The notes: a model not told the origin generated them from the sequence alone. A DNA stretch of 47,590 nucleotides from Planctomicrobium piriforme (GCF_900113665.1 NZ_FOQD01000027.1:1-47590), one strand, 5' to 3'. Shown: positions 1-8,972, counted from the first letter of the stretch. A program made the numbers and translations.

Positions 1-163
1 CATCGCACAGGCATCCTTGCCATTTCGGAACAGCGTTATTCATATCGTAACCGCTCGTTCACGACAAGAATCCCTGCATGACAGTGATGAGTTACCTGAT
101 TTGAAATTTGGTGCTTGGATTTTGCAGGCCGAGAAGACGCGAATTGAGATGAAAGGGGCGATG

Positions 164-1561
164 ATGGCTTCTGGACAGCTTCATTCCGAGATGTTTCGGA
201 GCGATCCGCGAGTGGCCGAGGCGCGGAGATTACTACGCGAAGCACTCGTCGAGCACCGTGCGAAGATTGCCGGCCCGAGTGGGGCGATATCTGAGCGGCG
301 GCAGGCTTATGCGGAATTGCTGCAGGAGTTTGCCGATCGAAGGGGAGGCAAGCTGTTCTTCCCTTACCTCGGCAGCGGGCTGGGGAATGGGGCGCTCGTC
401 GAGCTGGCCGATGGAAGCATCAAGTACGACATGATTACCGGCATCGGCGTGCATGCCTTTGGGCACAGCGATCCGGATCTCATGGAGGCCGGGATCAGCG
501 CCGCACTGGAAGACACCGTGATGCAGGGCAACCTGCAGCAGAACGTGGAGTCGGCGGCGCTCTGCCGGGAATTGATCGACCTTGTCAGAGAATCAGGCGG
601 GCCGATTCGGCACTGCTTCCTCAGCACAAGCGGGGCGACCGCCAATGAGAATGCGCTGAAGATGCTGTTTCAGGCTCGACAGCCTGCGGACCGGATGCTG
701 GCGTTCTCGAACTGCTTTGCAGGCCGGACCCTGGCGACTTCGCAACTCACCGATCGAGCCAAGAATCGAGTTGGCCTGCCGACGGTCATGGGAGTCGACT
801 ATGTGCCGTTTTACGATCACCGGAATCCGGATGACGCCACGGCACAGGCGGTCGCGCGTCTCAAGGAACATTTCGAACGTTACCCCGGTCGACATGCCGG
901 GATGATCATGGAATTAGTACAGGGAGAAGGAGGCTATTACGCTGCGCCGCGCGAGTTTCTGGTCGCCGTTTGCGAACAGTTGCGGACACAGCATGTGCCT
1001 GTCTTCTTTGATGAGATCCAGACGTTTGGACGCACGAGCCGGCCGTTTGCCTTTCAGCATTTCGAGCTCGACGAGTTTGCCGACATCGTCACGGTTGGCA
1101 AACTGACGCAGGTGTGCGCGACGTTGTTTCGAGATGATCTCGTGCCGAAGCCGGGGCTGGTCAGCCAGACGTTCACCGGCTCGACCGCATCGATTCATGC
1201 GTCCAGAGTGATTCTGCAACGCCTGCAGAGCGGCCATTACTTTGGCGAGAGCGGTCGATTGCTGCAGATTCAGAAGCGGTTTGCCGGGCATTTCGAACGT
1301 CTGCAGCAGTCGCAGCCGGGACTGCTCTCGGGCCCTTGGGGCCTGGGTGGTATGATTGCCTTTACGGCTTTTGACGGCAGCGCTGAAAAGAATCGTCAGG
1401 TACTCGACGCCCTGTATGACGCTGGAGTGCTGGCGTTTTCGGCGGGGGCCGATCCGACGCGAGTGCGAATGCTGCCGCCGTTTGGAGTCGTCACGGATGA
1501 ACAGATCGATGCCGTGTGCGAGATCATTGCCGACGTGCTAACTCGTCTGGCAGTAAAATAA
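164..1561 (+). CDS. Class III (PLP-dependent) aminotransferase, first gene of an AST-like operon
   Basis: This is a fold-type I, class III aminotransferase of about 465 residues. The family signature is visible: DEIQTFGR near residues 284-291, followed by the PLP lysine in the motif GKLTQVC at about residue 313. From its position before astA, astD and astB I infer that it acts as the succinylornithine aminotransferase step (AstC role). However, it is longer than the roughly 400-residue AstC of enterobacteria, and the GK-TQVC motif is more like lysine 6-aminotransferases, so substrate is uncertain and I give no symbol. The frame is open back to position 17. I prefer the ATG at 164 because AGGGG lies 5 bases before it; ATG 149 and 161 are alternatives. 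The stop is 29 bases before astA, suggesting co-transcription. Confidence 0.8.
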   Translation: MASGQLHSEMFRSDPRVAEARRLLREALVEHRAKIAGPSGAISERRQAYAELLQEFADRRGGKLFFPYLGSGLGNGALVELADGSIKYDMITGIGVHAFGHSDPDLMEAGISAALEDTVMQGNLQQNVESAALCRELIDLVRESGGPIRHCFLSTSGATANENALKMLFQARQPADRMLAFSNCFAGRTLATSQLTDRAKNRVGLPTVMGVDYVPFYDHRNPDDATAQAVARLKEHFERYPGRHAGMIMELVQGEGGYYAAPREFLVAVCEQLRTQHVPVFFDEIQTFGRTSRPFAFQHFELDEFADIVTVGKLTQVCATLFRDDLVPKPGLVSQTFTGSTASIHASRVILQRLQSGHYFGESGRLLQIQKRFAGHFERLQQSQPGLLSGPWGLGGMIAFTAFDGSAEKNRQVLDALYDAGVLAFSAGADPTRVRMLPPFGVVTDEQIDAVCEIIADVLTRLAVK

Positions 1562-1590
1562 AAGCTGCGAAATCAGAAAGGAGTCGACCG

Positions 1591-2640
1591 ATGTTTGTCG
1601 TCCGCCCTGTCGAATTGAGCGACCTCGATCGACTGCTGGATCTGGCTGAGTTGACATCGTTTGGATTGACGACGCTCCCCAAGGATCGCGCGCTGCTGGA
1701 GAAGCGGATCAAGGGATCGAAACGCTCGTTTCAGAATCTCGACGATGACGAGCCAGGCGGCGAGTCGTATCTGTTCGTGATGGAGGAAACCTCCACGCGG
1801 CTGGCACAGGGAACCTGTGGGCTGATTGCCAAGGTGGGTGGTTTCGAACCGTTTTATCTCTACCGCATCGAGACGAGCGTCCACGATTCCCGAATGCTGA
1901 ACGTGCGGAAAGAGATTCCGGTTCTGCATCTGGAAGAAGATCACAACGGTCCGTGTGAAATCGGGAGCTTGTTTTTGCATCCTGAGTCGCGGCATAGCGG
2001 CAATGGCCGCGTGCTGTCGCTCTCCCGTTTTCTGTTCATGGCCGAGTATCCCAAGCTGTTCGATCCAGAAGTTCTCGCCGAGATGCGGGGAGTGATCGAT
2101 GAACAGGGACGCAGCCCGTTCTGGGATGCACTGGGGAAGCACTTCTTCGACCTGGAGTTTCCCAAGGCCGACTATCTGAGCATTGTGAACAAGGAGTTCA
2201 TCGGCGATCTGATGCCGCGGTATCCGATCTATATTCCGCTGCTGCCGCCAGAGGCGCAGGCGGTGATTGGAGAGGTTCACGAGTTAACGCGGCCAGCGCG
2301 GCGTCTCTTGGAATCCGAGGGATTTACCTATCAGAACTGCGTCGACATTTTCGAAGCGGGGCCGATGCTACATTGTCACCGCGACCGGATTCGCAGCATC
2401 CGCGAGAGCCGTTGCGGAACGGTGACGGCGATTCACGATCGCGTGCCGACCGAGACGGAATACTTGGTGTCGTCGCGGGCACAGGGTTTTCGTGCCTGTC
2501 GAGGCTTTCTACAGATCAACGGTCAAGGCCTGGAACTGAGCACGGAAGCAGCCGTCGCACTCAAGGTCAGCATCGGTGACCTCCTCCGATATGTGCCACT
2601 GAAGGCGGGAATACGCAGTCAGACAGAGCCTGGAGCGTGA
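1591..2640 (+). CDS. astA: Arginine N-succinyltransferase
   Basis: AstA transfers succinyl from succinyl-CoA to the alpha-amino group of arginine, the first step of the AST arginine degradation pathway in the cytoplasm. The 349 residues match the usual AstA length (E. coli 344). Recognisable family blocks are the N-terminal VRPVELSDLDRLLDLA, GLTTLP, then AEMRGVIDEQGRSPFWDALG in the middle and the C-terminal FEAGPMLHCHRDRIRSIR. The frame is open upstream, but the ATG at 1591 is chosen because AAAGGAG lies 8 bases before it and the N-terminus then aligns with the family. It sits between the aminotransferase and astD in one direction. The call is firm from family resemblance. Confidence 0.95.
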   Translation: MFVVRPVELSDLDRLLDLAELTSFGLTTLPKDRALLEKRIKGSKRSFQNLDDDEPGGESYLFVMEETSTRLAQGTCGLIAKVGGFEPFYLYRIETSVHDSRMLNVRKEIPVLHLEEDHNGPCEIGSLFLHPESRHSGNGRVLSLSRFLFMAEYPKLFDPEVLAEMRGVIDEQGRSPFWDALGKHFFDLEFPKADYLSIVNKEFIGDLMPRYPIYIPLLPPEAQAVIGEVHELTRPARRLLESEGFTYQNCVDIFEAGPMLHCHRDRIRSIRESRCGTVTAIHDRVPTETEYLVSSRAQGFRACRGFLQINGQGLELSTEAAVALKVSIGDLLRYVPLKAGIRSQTEPGA

Positions 2641-2668
2641 GCGACAAAAGGAAGAACACCGATCAACA

Positions 2669-2710
2669 AAGCTGACGGCTGATTGCCGATTGCTGAAAGC
2701 TGACCGCTGA
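2669..2710 (+). repeat. Degenerate GCTGA-type short repeat between astA and astD
   Basis: The 84-base gap between astA and astD contains four imperfect copies of a GCTGA(C/T/A) core: gctgacggctgat, gccgattgctgaaa and gctgaccgctgat. It resembles the other dispersed CTGA/CAGT repeats of this window but is shorter. It lies just before the astD ribosome binding site. Confidence 0.5.
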
Positions 2711-2724
2711 TCCAGGAGGCGTCC

Positions 2725-4179
2725 ATGTTGTTTCTCAATGGCGAATGGCGGCAAGGGGCCGGCGCCGAACTGGCGTCATTTAATCCGGCCAATGAACAGC
2801 GGCTATGGGCCGGGTTCGGCGCGAATGCAGTCGATGTCGCCGACGCTGTGGCGAGTGCACGCAGGGCGTTGCCAGCTTGGCGTCGAACGTCGATTGAACA
2901 GCGCAGTGAAATTCTTCTGGCGTTTCGCCAACAGCTCGAACAGCATCAGGTGCGGCTGGCACGATTGATCAGTGAAGAGACCGGTAAGCCGCTATGGGAT
3001 GCGGCCAGTGAAGTGCAGGCGATGATTGGGAAGATTCCCGTTTCCCTGCAGGCACTGCAAACCCGTCGCGCTCCCAGTGAAATCACGGTGCCGGGGGGAA
3101 CAGGCTCGACGCGCTATAAACCGCTTGGCGTTGTCGCCGTCTTCGGGCCGTTTAACTTTCCAGGTCATATCGCCAATGGGCAGATCGTGCCTGCCCTGGC
3201 TGCGGGCAATACCGTGGTCTTCAAGCCCAGCGAGCTGACTCCGCTGGTGGCTCAGGAAACGGTCAAGCTCTGGGAAGCGGCAGGACTGCCGGCAGGCGTG
3301 CTGAATCTCGTGCAGGGGGGACGTGAAACCGGCTCTGAACTCTCTTCGCATCCCGACGTGAATGGAATTCTTTTCACCGGCAGTTTGCGGACGGGCGTGG
3401 CGTTGCAGCAGGCACTCGTGGGGCGGCCTGAGGTGTTGTTGGCGCTCGAACTGGGGGGGAACAATCCGCTGGTCGTGCATTCAGTGCAGGATGTGGATGC
3501 GGCGGTGTACTGGACGATTCAGTCGGCGTATGTCACGGCCGGCCAGCGCTGCACCTGTGCGCGGCGACTGATTGTGACCGATGGCAATGAGGCGTTTGTT
3601 GATCGACTTATCTCTGCCACGAGACAGATTCGTGTCGGCGCACCGGATGCCGATCCGCAGCCGTTCTTTGGGCCGCTCATCAATGCGGCGGCTGCACAAC
3701 ACGTCCTGGCGGCTCAGAAAGAATTGATTCAGTCTGGGGCAAAGTTGCTGGTCCCGGCTCGACCGCTTGATCTCGGTTCAGCTTATGTTTCGCCTGGTCT
3801 GCTGGATGTCACGGACTGTGAACTGTTACGAGATGAAGAAGTCTTCGGGCCGCTGCTACAGGTGATTCGCGTGCCGGATCTGAACGCGGCAATCGACAGG
3901 GCGAACCGCACGCAGTACGGCTTGGTCGCCGCACTTTTCTCGGATCATCGCGAGGATTTTGAAACCTTTTATGATGCAGTGAACGCGGGCCTGGTGAACT
4001 GGAATCGGCCGACCACCGGAGCGAGCGGGCAATTGCCGTTCGGGGGCATTGGCCGCAGCGGAAATCATCGGCCGGCCGGGTATTTCATGATCGACGCCTG
4101 CAATTCGCCGGTGGGGACGATGGAAGCACCGCGGCTGGTTCTGCCTGAAACCTTCAGCCCGGGAATTGTGCTTTCGTGA
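2725..4179 (+). CDS. astD: Succinylglutamate semialdehyde dehydrogenase
   Basis: AstD oxidises N-succinylglutamate semialdehyde to N-succinylglutamate with NAD+. The 484-residue protein is a complete aldehyde dehydrogenase: the Rossmann part includes GPFNFPGH (141-148) and FKPSE (166-170); the general base Glu is in LELGGNNP (Glu242) and the catalytic cysteine is in TAGQRCTCARR (Cys276). The N-terminal FLNGEWRQG and the GQRCTCARR motif are those of AstD rather than of generic aldehyde dehydrogenases. AGGAGG precedes the ATG by 5-6 bases. Its stop overlaps the GTG of astB by 4 bases, which supports translational coupling. Function by family and by neighbours is well supported. Confidence 0.94.
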   Translation: MLFLNGEWRQGAGAELASFNPANEQRLWAGFGANAVDVADAVASARRALPAWRRTSIEQRSEILLAFRQQLEQHQVRLARLISEETGKPLWDAASEVQAMIGKIPVSLQALQTRRAPSEITVPGGTGSTRYKPLGVVAVFGPFNFPGHIANGQIVPALAAGNTVVFKPSELTPLVAQETVKLWEAAGLPAGVLNLVQGGRETGSELSSHPDVNGILFTGSLRTGVALQQALVGRPEVLLALELGGNNPLVVHSVQDVDAAVYWTIQSAYVTAGQRCTCARRLIVTDGNEAFVDRLISATRQIRVGAPDADPQPFFGPLINAAAAQHVLAAQKELIQSGAKLLVPARPLDLGSAYVSPGLLDVTDCELLRDEEVFGPLLQVIRVPDLNAAIDRANRTQYGLVAALFSDHREDFETFYDAVNAGLVNWNRPTTGASGQLPFGGIGRSGNHRPAGYFMIDACNSPVGTMEAPRLVLPETFSPGIVLS

Positions 4180-5519
4180 ATGCTTTCGAAGTGAATTTTG
4201 ATGGACTGGTTGGACCGACGCATCACTACGGCGGACTGGCGGCGGGGAATCTCGCCTCGCAGAAGAACAAGCAGTGCGTCTCTCATCCGCGACAGGCTGC
4301 GCTCGAAGGCCTGGCCAAGATGAAGCTGCTGTTCGATCTGGGATTGAAACAGGCAGTGCTGCCGCCGCATCCAAGGCCGCATCTGGAATTCCTGCGGAGC
4401 AGCGGACTCACCGGAACCGATGCCGAGTTGATTACTCAGGCGGCAAAGACGCGGCCGGACCTGTTGTCGATGGCCTATAGCTCGGCGGCGATGTGGACCG
4501 CCAACGCCGCGACTGTTTCCCCCAGTATGGATACCGCCGATGGCCGGGTGCATCTCACGCCGGCCAATCTCATCAGCACGAAACACCGTTCGCTCGAAGC
4601 GGAAGACACCACGAAAATTCTGCGATCCATCTTTCGAGATACGCATTCGTTCGTGGTCTACGACCCGTTGCCACGGCATCGCCTGCTGGCGGATGAAGGG
4701 GCGGCCAATCACACGCGGCTCTGTAAATCCTATGGCAAGCCGGGAATCGAACTGTTCGTGTACGGGCGGGATGAAGAAGACCACAACGCCCCCGCTCCTC
4801 ATCGCTATGCCGCGCGGCAGACGCTGCAGGCGTGCGAGCGGATTGCTTCTCTGCATGAGTTGCCCCCGGCGCGGCGCCTCTTTATTCAGCAGAATCCGGA
4901 AGCCATCGACGCTGGAGTCTTTCACAATGATGTGATCGCGGTTGGAAACGAGAACGTGCTGCTGTGCCACGAACTGGCGTTTGTCGAGCAACGGGCGTCA
5001 CTGCAGAAGATTCGCGCCGCGATGGACTGCGAACAGATCATCGAAGTCCGCAGCAGCGAATTGTCGCTCGCGGAAGCGGTGAGTACCTACCTGTTCAATA
5101 GCCAGCTCGTCACCTTGCCGGAAGGCGGGGGTGAGGGAGTCACTTCCTCCGTCGTCAAACAGATGCTGCTCCTCTGCCCGAGCGAGTGTGAAACGCATCC
5201 GCGTGCCAGAGCGGTGATCGACCGGATTCTCGCGGAGCCCAACCCGATCAATCAGGTGCGTTTCATCGACGTACGGCAAAGCATGAAAAACGGCGGCGGC
5301 CCAGCCTGCCTGCGACTCCGCGTGGTGCTGACCGAACTCGAACTCTCGCGTCTCCATGGCAACGTACTGCTGACGGAAGAGCTGTATCGCCAACTGTGCG
5401 ACTGGGTGACCAGACAATACCGCGAAGAACTCTCGCTGGCCGACCTGGGTGACCCGTTGCTGATGGAGGAAGTGCAGACGGCACTGACGGAACTGGAGGG
5501 GATTCTGCACCTGGGTTAA
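4176..5519 (+). CDS. astB: N-succinylarginine dihydrolase
   Basis: AstB hydrolyses N2-succinylarginine to succinylornithine, two ammonia and CO2. The 447 residues correspond to the E. coli enzyme (447). Family blocks are clear: NAFEVNFDGLVGPTHHYGG at the N-terminus, MWTANAATVSPS, LTPANL, DEGAANHTRL, GVFHNDVIAV and NGGGPACLRLRV. The catalytic triad positions of the guanidine-modifying superfamily are present as Glu174, His250 and Cys378. The start is a GTG sharing 4 bases with the astD stop. A downstream astE (succinylglutamate desuccinylase) is absent; the next genes are DUF1559 proteins after a repeat. Confidence 0.95.
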   Translation: MNAFEVNFDGLVGPTHHYGGLAAGNLASQKNKQCVSHPRQAALEGLAKMKLLFDLGLKQAVLPPHPRPHLEFLRSSGLTGTDAELITQAAKTRPDLLSMAYSSAAMWTANAATVSPSMDTADGRVHLTPANLISTKHRSLEAEDTTKILRSIFRDTHSFVVYDPLPRHRLLADEGAANHTRLCKSYGKPGIELFVYGRDEEDHNAPAPHRYAARQTLQACERIASLHELPPARRLFIQQNPEAIDAGVFHNDVIAVGNENVLLCHELAFVEQRASLQKIRAAMDCEQIIEVRSSELSLAEAVSTYLFNSQLVTLPEGGGEGVTSSVVKQMLLLCPSECETHPRARAVIDRILAEPNPINQVRFIDVRQSMKNGGGPACLRLRVVLTELELSRLHGNVLLTEELYRQLCDWVTRQYREELSLADLGDPLLMEEVQTALTELEGILHLG

Positions 5520-5583
5520 GGAGCGGAAAGATCTCCAACAGACAGCTCGTGTGCGGCGTATGCAGGGTCGTTTCAAGTCTTTT

Positions 5584-5679
5584 TAGCCACAGATGAACAC
5601 AGATGCACACAGATTTCAAAGAGGGGATGGGTCCGAATCTGCATCTTTATCCGTGTTCATCAGTGTCCATCTGTGGCTA
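5584..5679 (+). repeat. ~98-bp palindromic repeat, copy 1 (CCACAGATG family)
   Basis: The element starts TAGCCACAGATGAACAC and ends GTGTCCATCTGTGGCTA, so the ends are inverted repeats and the transcript would fold into a long hairpin. A second copy in the same orientation lies at 7835-7933, with similarity across arms and loop. It fills most of the gap between astB and the first DUF1559 gene and may also end astB transcription. Confidence 0.85.
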
Positions 5680-5704
5680 GTTTGTTTTCTTCTCAGGAGC
5701 GGTC

Positions 5705-6739
5705 ATGTACCCGTTTCCGCCGCCGGTTTATGGCACCCGTGATGTGCTGCTGATTGCTGGCATTCCCGGTCTGTTACTCGCGGCCTGGGCTTCCTGGCTG
5801 CTGCGGCCGAAGAGGAAGGCGTCGAACTGGGATCCTGCCGTGTGGGCAATGGGGAGCAATTTTGTCATCTTTTGCGTGGGCGTTTTTACTCTTGCACTCT
5901 ACCGATATTTGAAGGTCGGAAATCTCCCGTATGCCCTGCTCGTTGAATTGATCTTGAGTGCTCTTGTCACGCTCGCGTTACTGGTCCGGGTGTGGCGACA
6001 AAAAGCGGGATTGTGGATGGCGTTTGTGAATCTTATTCCGCTCGCTGTTTTCTACTTGTGGCTGTTCTCTCCAAGCATGATTCACCCGATGGAGGCAGCG
6101 AGACGGTCACAATGCAAAAATAATCTCAAACAGATTGGACTTGCGATGCACAACTACAATGATGTGTATCGAACATTTCCACTGCATGCTGGCGGCGCCC
6201 CCCCGCGCAGTTGGCGGGTTGAATTGCTGCCCTATCATGAGCAGAAGGCGTTGTACGAATCTTACCGACAAAGCGAAGCCTGGGATTCTCCGCAGAATCG
6301 AATCATCGGGCAGACACTGGTCCCCAACTATATTTGCCCAACCGCCAAGCTTCTGCAGGGAGTGAGCGACGAAACCGGCGCGGTCTGGACATCCTACGCC
6401 GTGGCAGTCGGCGCTGAAGCTATTTTCGAGGCGAATCGAACTCGTACCATGCGAGAGATCCCTGATGGTTCGAGCAACACGATTATGGTCGTAGAAGCTT
6501 GCGGGCAACGGATTGTGTGGACGGAGCCGCGGGATCTCCCTCTGGCATCAACGCCGCTGGGAATCAACTTACCTGGTCCGGCGGAATTTCAGTCTGATGG
6601 GCTGATGTCGAGCTATCACAGAGGAAGTACACAGGTGCTTCTTGCTGATGGAAGTGCCAGATGGTTGTCGGACGAGACATCCCCGGAGGTTTTGAAGCAA
6701 ATGCTTCAGGTGAATGACGGTGCGCCGGAGGAGTTTTGA
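5705..6739 (+). CDS. DUF1559 family membrane protein with four N-terminal helices (paralogue 1)
   Basis: This 344-residue protein carries the planctomycete DUF1559 domain: RRSQCKNNLKQIGLAMHNY starting near residue 133, FPLHAGG and SWRVELLPYHEQ, and near the C-terminus an exact H-X9-DG motif (YHRGSTQVLLADG). Most DUF1559 proteins begin with a type IV prepilin-like leader and one helix; here that is replaced by about 130 residues with four predicted membrane helices (about 13-33, 49-67, 74-94, 103-122). The arginine/cysteine stretch before KNNLKQIG is retained. AGGAG sits before the ATG. A paralogue follows 31 bases later. Molecular function of DUF1559 is unknown; I propose only a membrane-anchored surface protein. 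Confidence 0.88.
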   Translation: MYPFPPPVYGTRDVLLIAGIPGLLLAAWASWLLRPKRKASNWDPAVWAMGSNFVIFCVGVFTLALYRYLKVGNLPYALLVELILSALVTLALLVRVWRQKAGLWMAFVNLIPLAVFYLWLFSPSMIHPMEAARRSQCKNNLKQIGLAMHNYNDVYRTFPLHAGGAPPRSWRVELLPYHEQKALYESYRQSEAWDSPQNRIIGQTLVPNYICPTAKLLQGVSDETGAVWTSYAVAVGAEAIFEANRTRTMREIPDGSSNTIMVVEACGQRIVWTEPRDLPLASTPLGINLPGPAEFQSDGLMSSYHRGSTQVLLADGSARWLSDETSPEVLKQMLQVNDGAPEEF

Positions 6740-6770
6740 AACGCGGAATTCGTATTGAGGCCCTTTCTCC

Positions 6771-7817
6771 ATGTATCCGTTTCCTCGGTACAGCGTTGGA
6801 CCGCCGCCGCCAAGTCTGGTGGGTATCTGTGCTGTGGGAAGTCTGATACTGCTCTTGATCGTGGGCGTATGGTTGTTGAGGCGCAAACGGCGTCCGCAGT
6901 TTTATGATGCGATCATCTGGATGGTGTGCGGCTTCATCGCCACGATGGCATTCTGGTGGATGACGCAGGTTGCCGTCTCATTTCATAGCGAATTTGCGCC
7001 TGTCGTCATTGGCCAATGGGCGATCGTCGCTGCCGGGATCATAGCGAGCCTGAAACGGATCAGTCGACCGGCGGAATCGCCATGGGAAACATTTTTGTAC
7101 TGGTTTTTTCCCTTTCTGTTCTCTGGAGGAATTGGTTGGTGTCTGTTTGTGCCGGCAGCCGTAAACGAGAGACCATCCCGTCGCTCCGCGTGCAAAAACA
7201 ATCTCAAGCAGATCGGCTTGGCACTCTACAATTACTACGACACCCAGGAATCTTTCCCGTTGCATGCTGGAGGCAAGCCTCCTCACAGTTGGCGAGTGGC
7301 GATCCTGCCGTATGTGGATCAAACCGAGCTGTACAACAACTATGACAAGGATGAGGCCTGGGATTCCGAGAAGAATTTCCCGATCGCAAAAACGCATCTG
7401 CAAGCGTATCAATGTCCATCGACATGGCCACAGCATGAGACTGTAACCTCGACGGGTGCATACCTGACGTCCTACGCAGTGGCGGTTGGTCCCAAAGCCA
7501 TTTTTGAGGCAGATCGAACCAGAACGATCAAAGAAATACCCGACGGCCTGAGTAACACGGCCATGGTCGTTGAAGCCTGCGGGCAGCAGATCATCTGGTC
7601 TGAGCCGCGGGATCTGCCGCTGGAAACGACGCCCATCGGAATCAATCTGCCGGGCAAAGAAGAGTTTCGATCAGAAGGGATGCTTTCAGGCTACCATGCG
7701 GGTGGAGTCCATGTGCTGGTCGCCGACGGCACCGTCCGATTTGTCTCGCTGGAAACATCGCCTGAGGTCTTGAATAAACTGCTGCAAGCTGACGACGGCC
7801 CGCCCGATGACTTCTAG
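6771..7817 (+). CDS. DUF1559 family membrane protein with four N-terminal helices (paralogue 2)
   Basis: This 348-residue protein is a clear tandem paralogue of the preceding gene. Both begin MYPFP, both have four hydrophobic segments in the first ~130 residues, and both share RRSACKNNLKQIGLALYNY, FPLHAGGKPPHSWRVAILPY, SYAVAVG and EACGQQIIWSEPRDLPLE. The H-X9-DG motif is present (YHAGGVHVLVADG), and both end in DDGPPDDF/NDGAPEEF-type acidic tails. The spacing of 31 bases suggests one transcript. The ATG has no strong ribosome binding site. The pair is bounded by two copies of the same ~98-bp repeat, so duplication or movement as a unit is possible. Function unknown. Confidence 0.88.
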   Translation: MYPFPRYSVGPPPPSLVGICAVGSLILLLIVGVWLLRRKRRPQFYDAIIWMVCGFIATMAFWWMTQVAVSFHSEFAPVVIGQWAIVAAGIIASLKRISRPAESPWETFLYWFFPFLFSGGIGWCLFVPAAVNERPSRRSACKNNLKQIGLALYNYYDTQESFPLHAGGKPPHSWRVAILPYVDQTELYNNYDKDEAWDSEKNFPIAKTHLQAYQCPSTWPQHETVTSTGAYLTSYAVAVGPKAIFEADRTRTIKEIPDGLSNTAMVVEACGQQIIWSEPRDLPLETTPIGINLPGKEEFRSEGMLSGYHAGGVHVLVADGTVRFVSLETSPEVLNKLLQADDGPPDDF

Positions 7818-7834
7818 TTTATCAGAATCAACAA

Positions 7835-7933
7835 TTAGCCACAGATGAACTCAGATACACACAGATTTTAAAGAGAAGATGGTTCCGCAGCTCTGCCTTT
7901 TATCCGTGTTCATCTGTGTCCATCTGTGGCTAA
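7835..7933 (+). repeat. ~98-bp palindromic repeat, copy 2 (CCACAGATG family)
   Basis: The ends TTAGCCACAGATG and CATCTGTGGCTAA are perfect 13-base inverted repeats. Compared with copy 1 at 5584-5679 the interior keeps CACACAGATTT(T/C)AAAGAG, GATGG and TTATCCGTGTTCATC in the same order. It lies between the convergent ends of the second DUF1559 gene and hemB and could act as a bidirectional terminator. Confidence 0.85.
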
Positions 7934-7958
7934 ATTCTTTTTCTTCTCCCAACGAGTT

Positions 7959-8942
7959 TCAGCTCAGCCACCGCGCCGTCTCTTTGGCGTGGTAGGTGAG
8001 GATCATGTCGGCGCCGGCGCGGCGGATGCTGGTGAGGATTTCGAGGGTCACCCGTTGTTCGTCGATCCAGCCGTTGGCGGCGGCGGCTTTGACCATCGCG
8101 TACTCACCGCTCACGTTATAGGCGGCCAGCGGCACTTCCGGCTGGGCGTCTTTGACGCGGCGGATGATGTCGAGATAGCTGAGGGCCGGCTTGACCATCA
8201 GGATGTCGGCGCCTTCGGCGACATCGAGTTCCACTTCGCGGAGAGCTTCGAGGGCGTTGGCGGGGTCCATCTGATAGGTGGCGCGATTGCCGAACTGTGG
8301 GGCGCTTTCCGCCGCTTCGCGAAACGGCCCGTAGAAGCCGGAGCAGTATTTCGCCGCGTAGCTCATAATCGGCAGATGCGTGAAACCCACGTCATCAAGG
8401 GCGTTGCGGAGGGCTTCGATCATGCCGTCCATCATGCCGCTGGGAGCGATCATGTCGGCTCCGGCCTCGGCATGGCTGACGGCCTGATCCTGCAGCAGTT
8501 CGAGCGTGGCATCGTTGTCGACGTCGACGTGCCCGTTGCGTTCGGTGAGGACGCCGCAGTGCCCGTGATCGGTGAATTCGCAGTAGCAGACATCGGTGAT
8601 GACCAGCAGCGAGTCGTCGACCGATTTGATCTCCTGAATCGCCTGTTGCACGATACCGGACTCGGATCTGGCGTCGGAACCGTCTGCATCTTTATGAGCG
8701 GGGATGCCAAACAAAATCACGCCGGGGATACCGAGCGACACGATCTCGCGAATCTCGGCCGCGAGGTTGTCGACCGAGAGCTGGGCATGCCCCGGCATCG
8801 ACCCAATGGGGATTTTCTGGTTCTGCCCGTGACGGACAAAGAGGGGGAGAATCAGGTCGCGGGGACTGAGCGTCGTTTCGCGAACCAGTTCGCGAAGCTG
8901 GGGATGCTGACGCAATCGGCGGAGTCGAGTGGTGGGGAACAT
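7959..8942 (-). CDS. hemB: Delta-aminolevulinic acid dehydratase (porphobilinogen synthase)
   Basis: HemB condenses two 5-aminolevulinate molecules to porphobilinogen in tetrapyrrole synthesis. The 327 residues are the normal family length. The zinc-type metal site is visible as DVCYCEFTDHGHCG with Cys119, Cys121 and Cys129, so this is a Cys-rich zinc form rather than the Asp-rich magnesium form. Catalytic lysines are in MSYAAKYCSGFYGPFR (Lys198) and MVKPALSYLD (Lys251). The N-terminal RLRRLRQ and LPLFV are typical. It stands alone here, with the TPR gene upstream on the same strand after a 168-base gap that holds a repeat. Confidence 0.97.
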   Translation of the reverse strand: MFPTTRLRRLRQHPQLRELVRETTLSPRDLILPLFVRHGQNQKIPIGSMPGHAQLSVDNLAAEIREIVSLGIPGVILFGIPAHKDADGSDARSESGIVQQAIQEIKSVDDSLLVITDVCYCEFTDHGHCGVLTERNGHVDVDNDATLELLQDQAVSHAEAGADMIAPSGMMDGMIEALRNALDDVGFTHLPIMSYAAKYCSGFYGPFREAAESAPQFGNRATYQMDPANALEALREVELDVAEGADILMVKPALSYLDIIRRVKDAQPEVPLAAYNVSGEYAMVKAAAANGWIDEQRVTLEILTSIRRAGADMILTYHAKETARWLS

Positions 8943-8972
8943 GACGTGAGCGATCCAAATGGATGAAGTGAT

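Noticed and set aside
7926..8966. 346-codon plus-strand open frame over hemB
   Set aside because: hemB on the minus strand has all catalytic residues; the plus-strand reading has none and no ribosome binding site.
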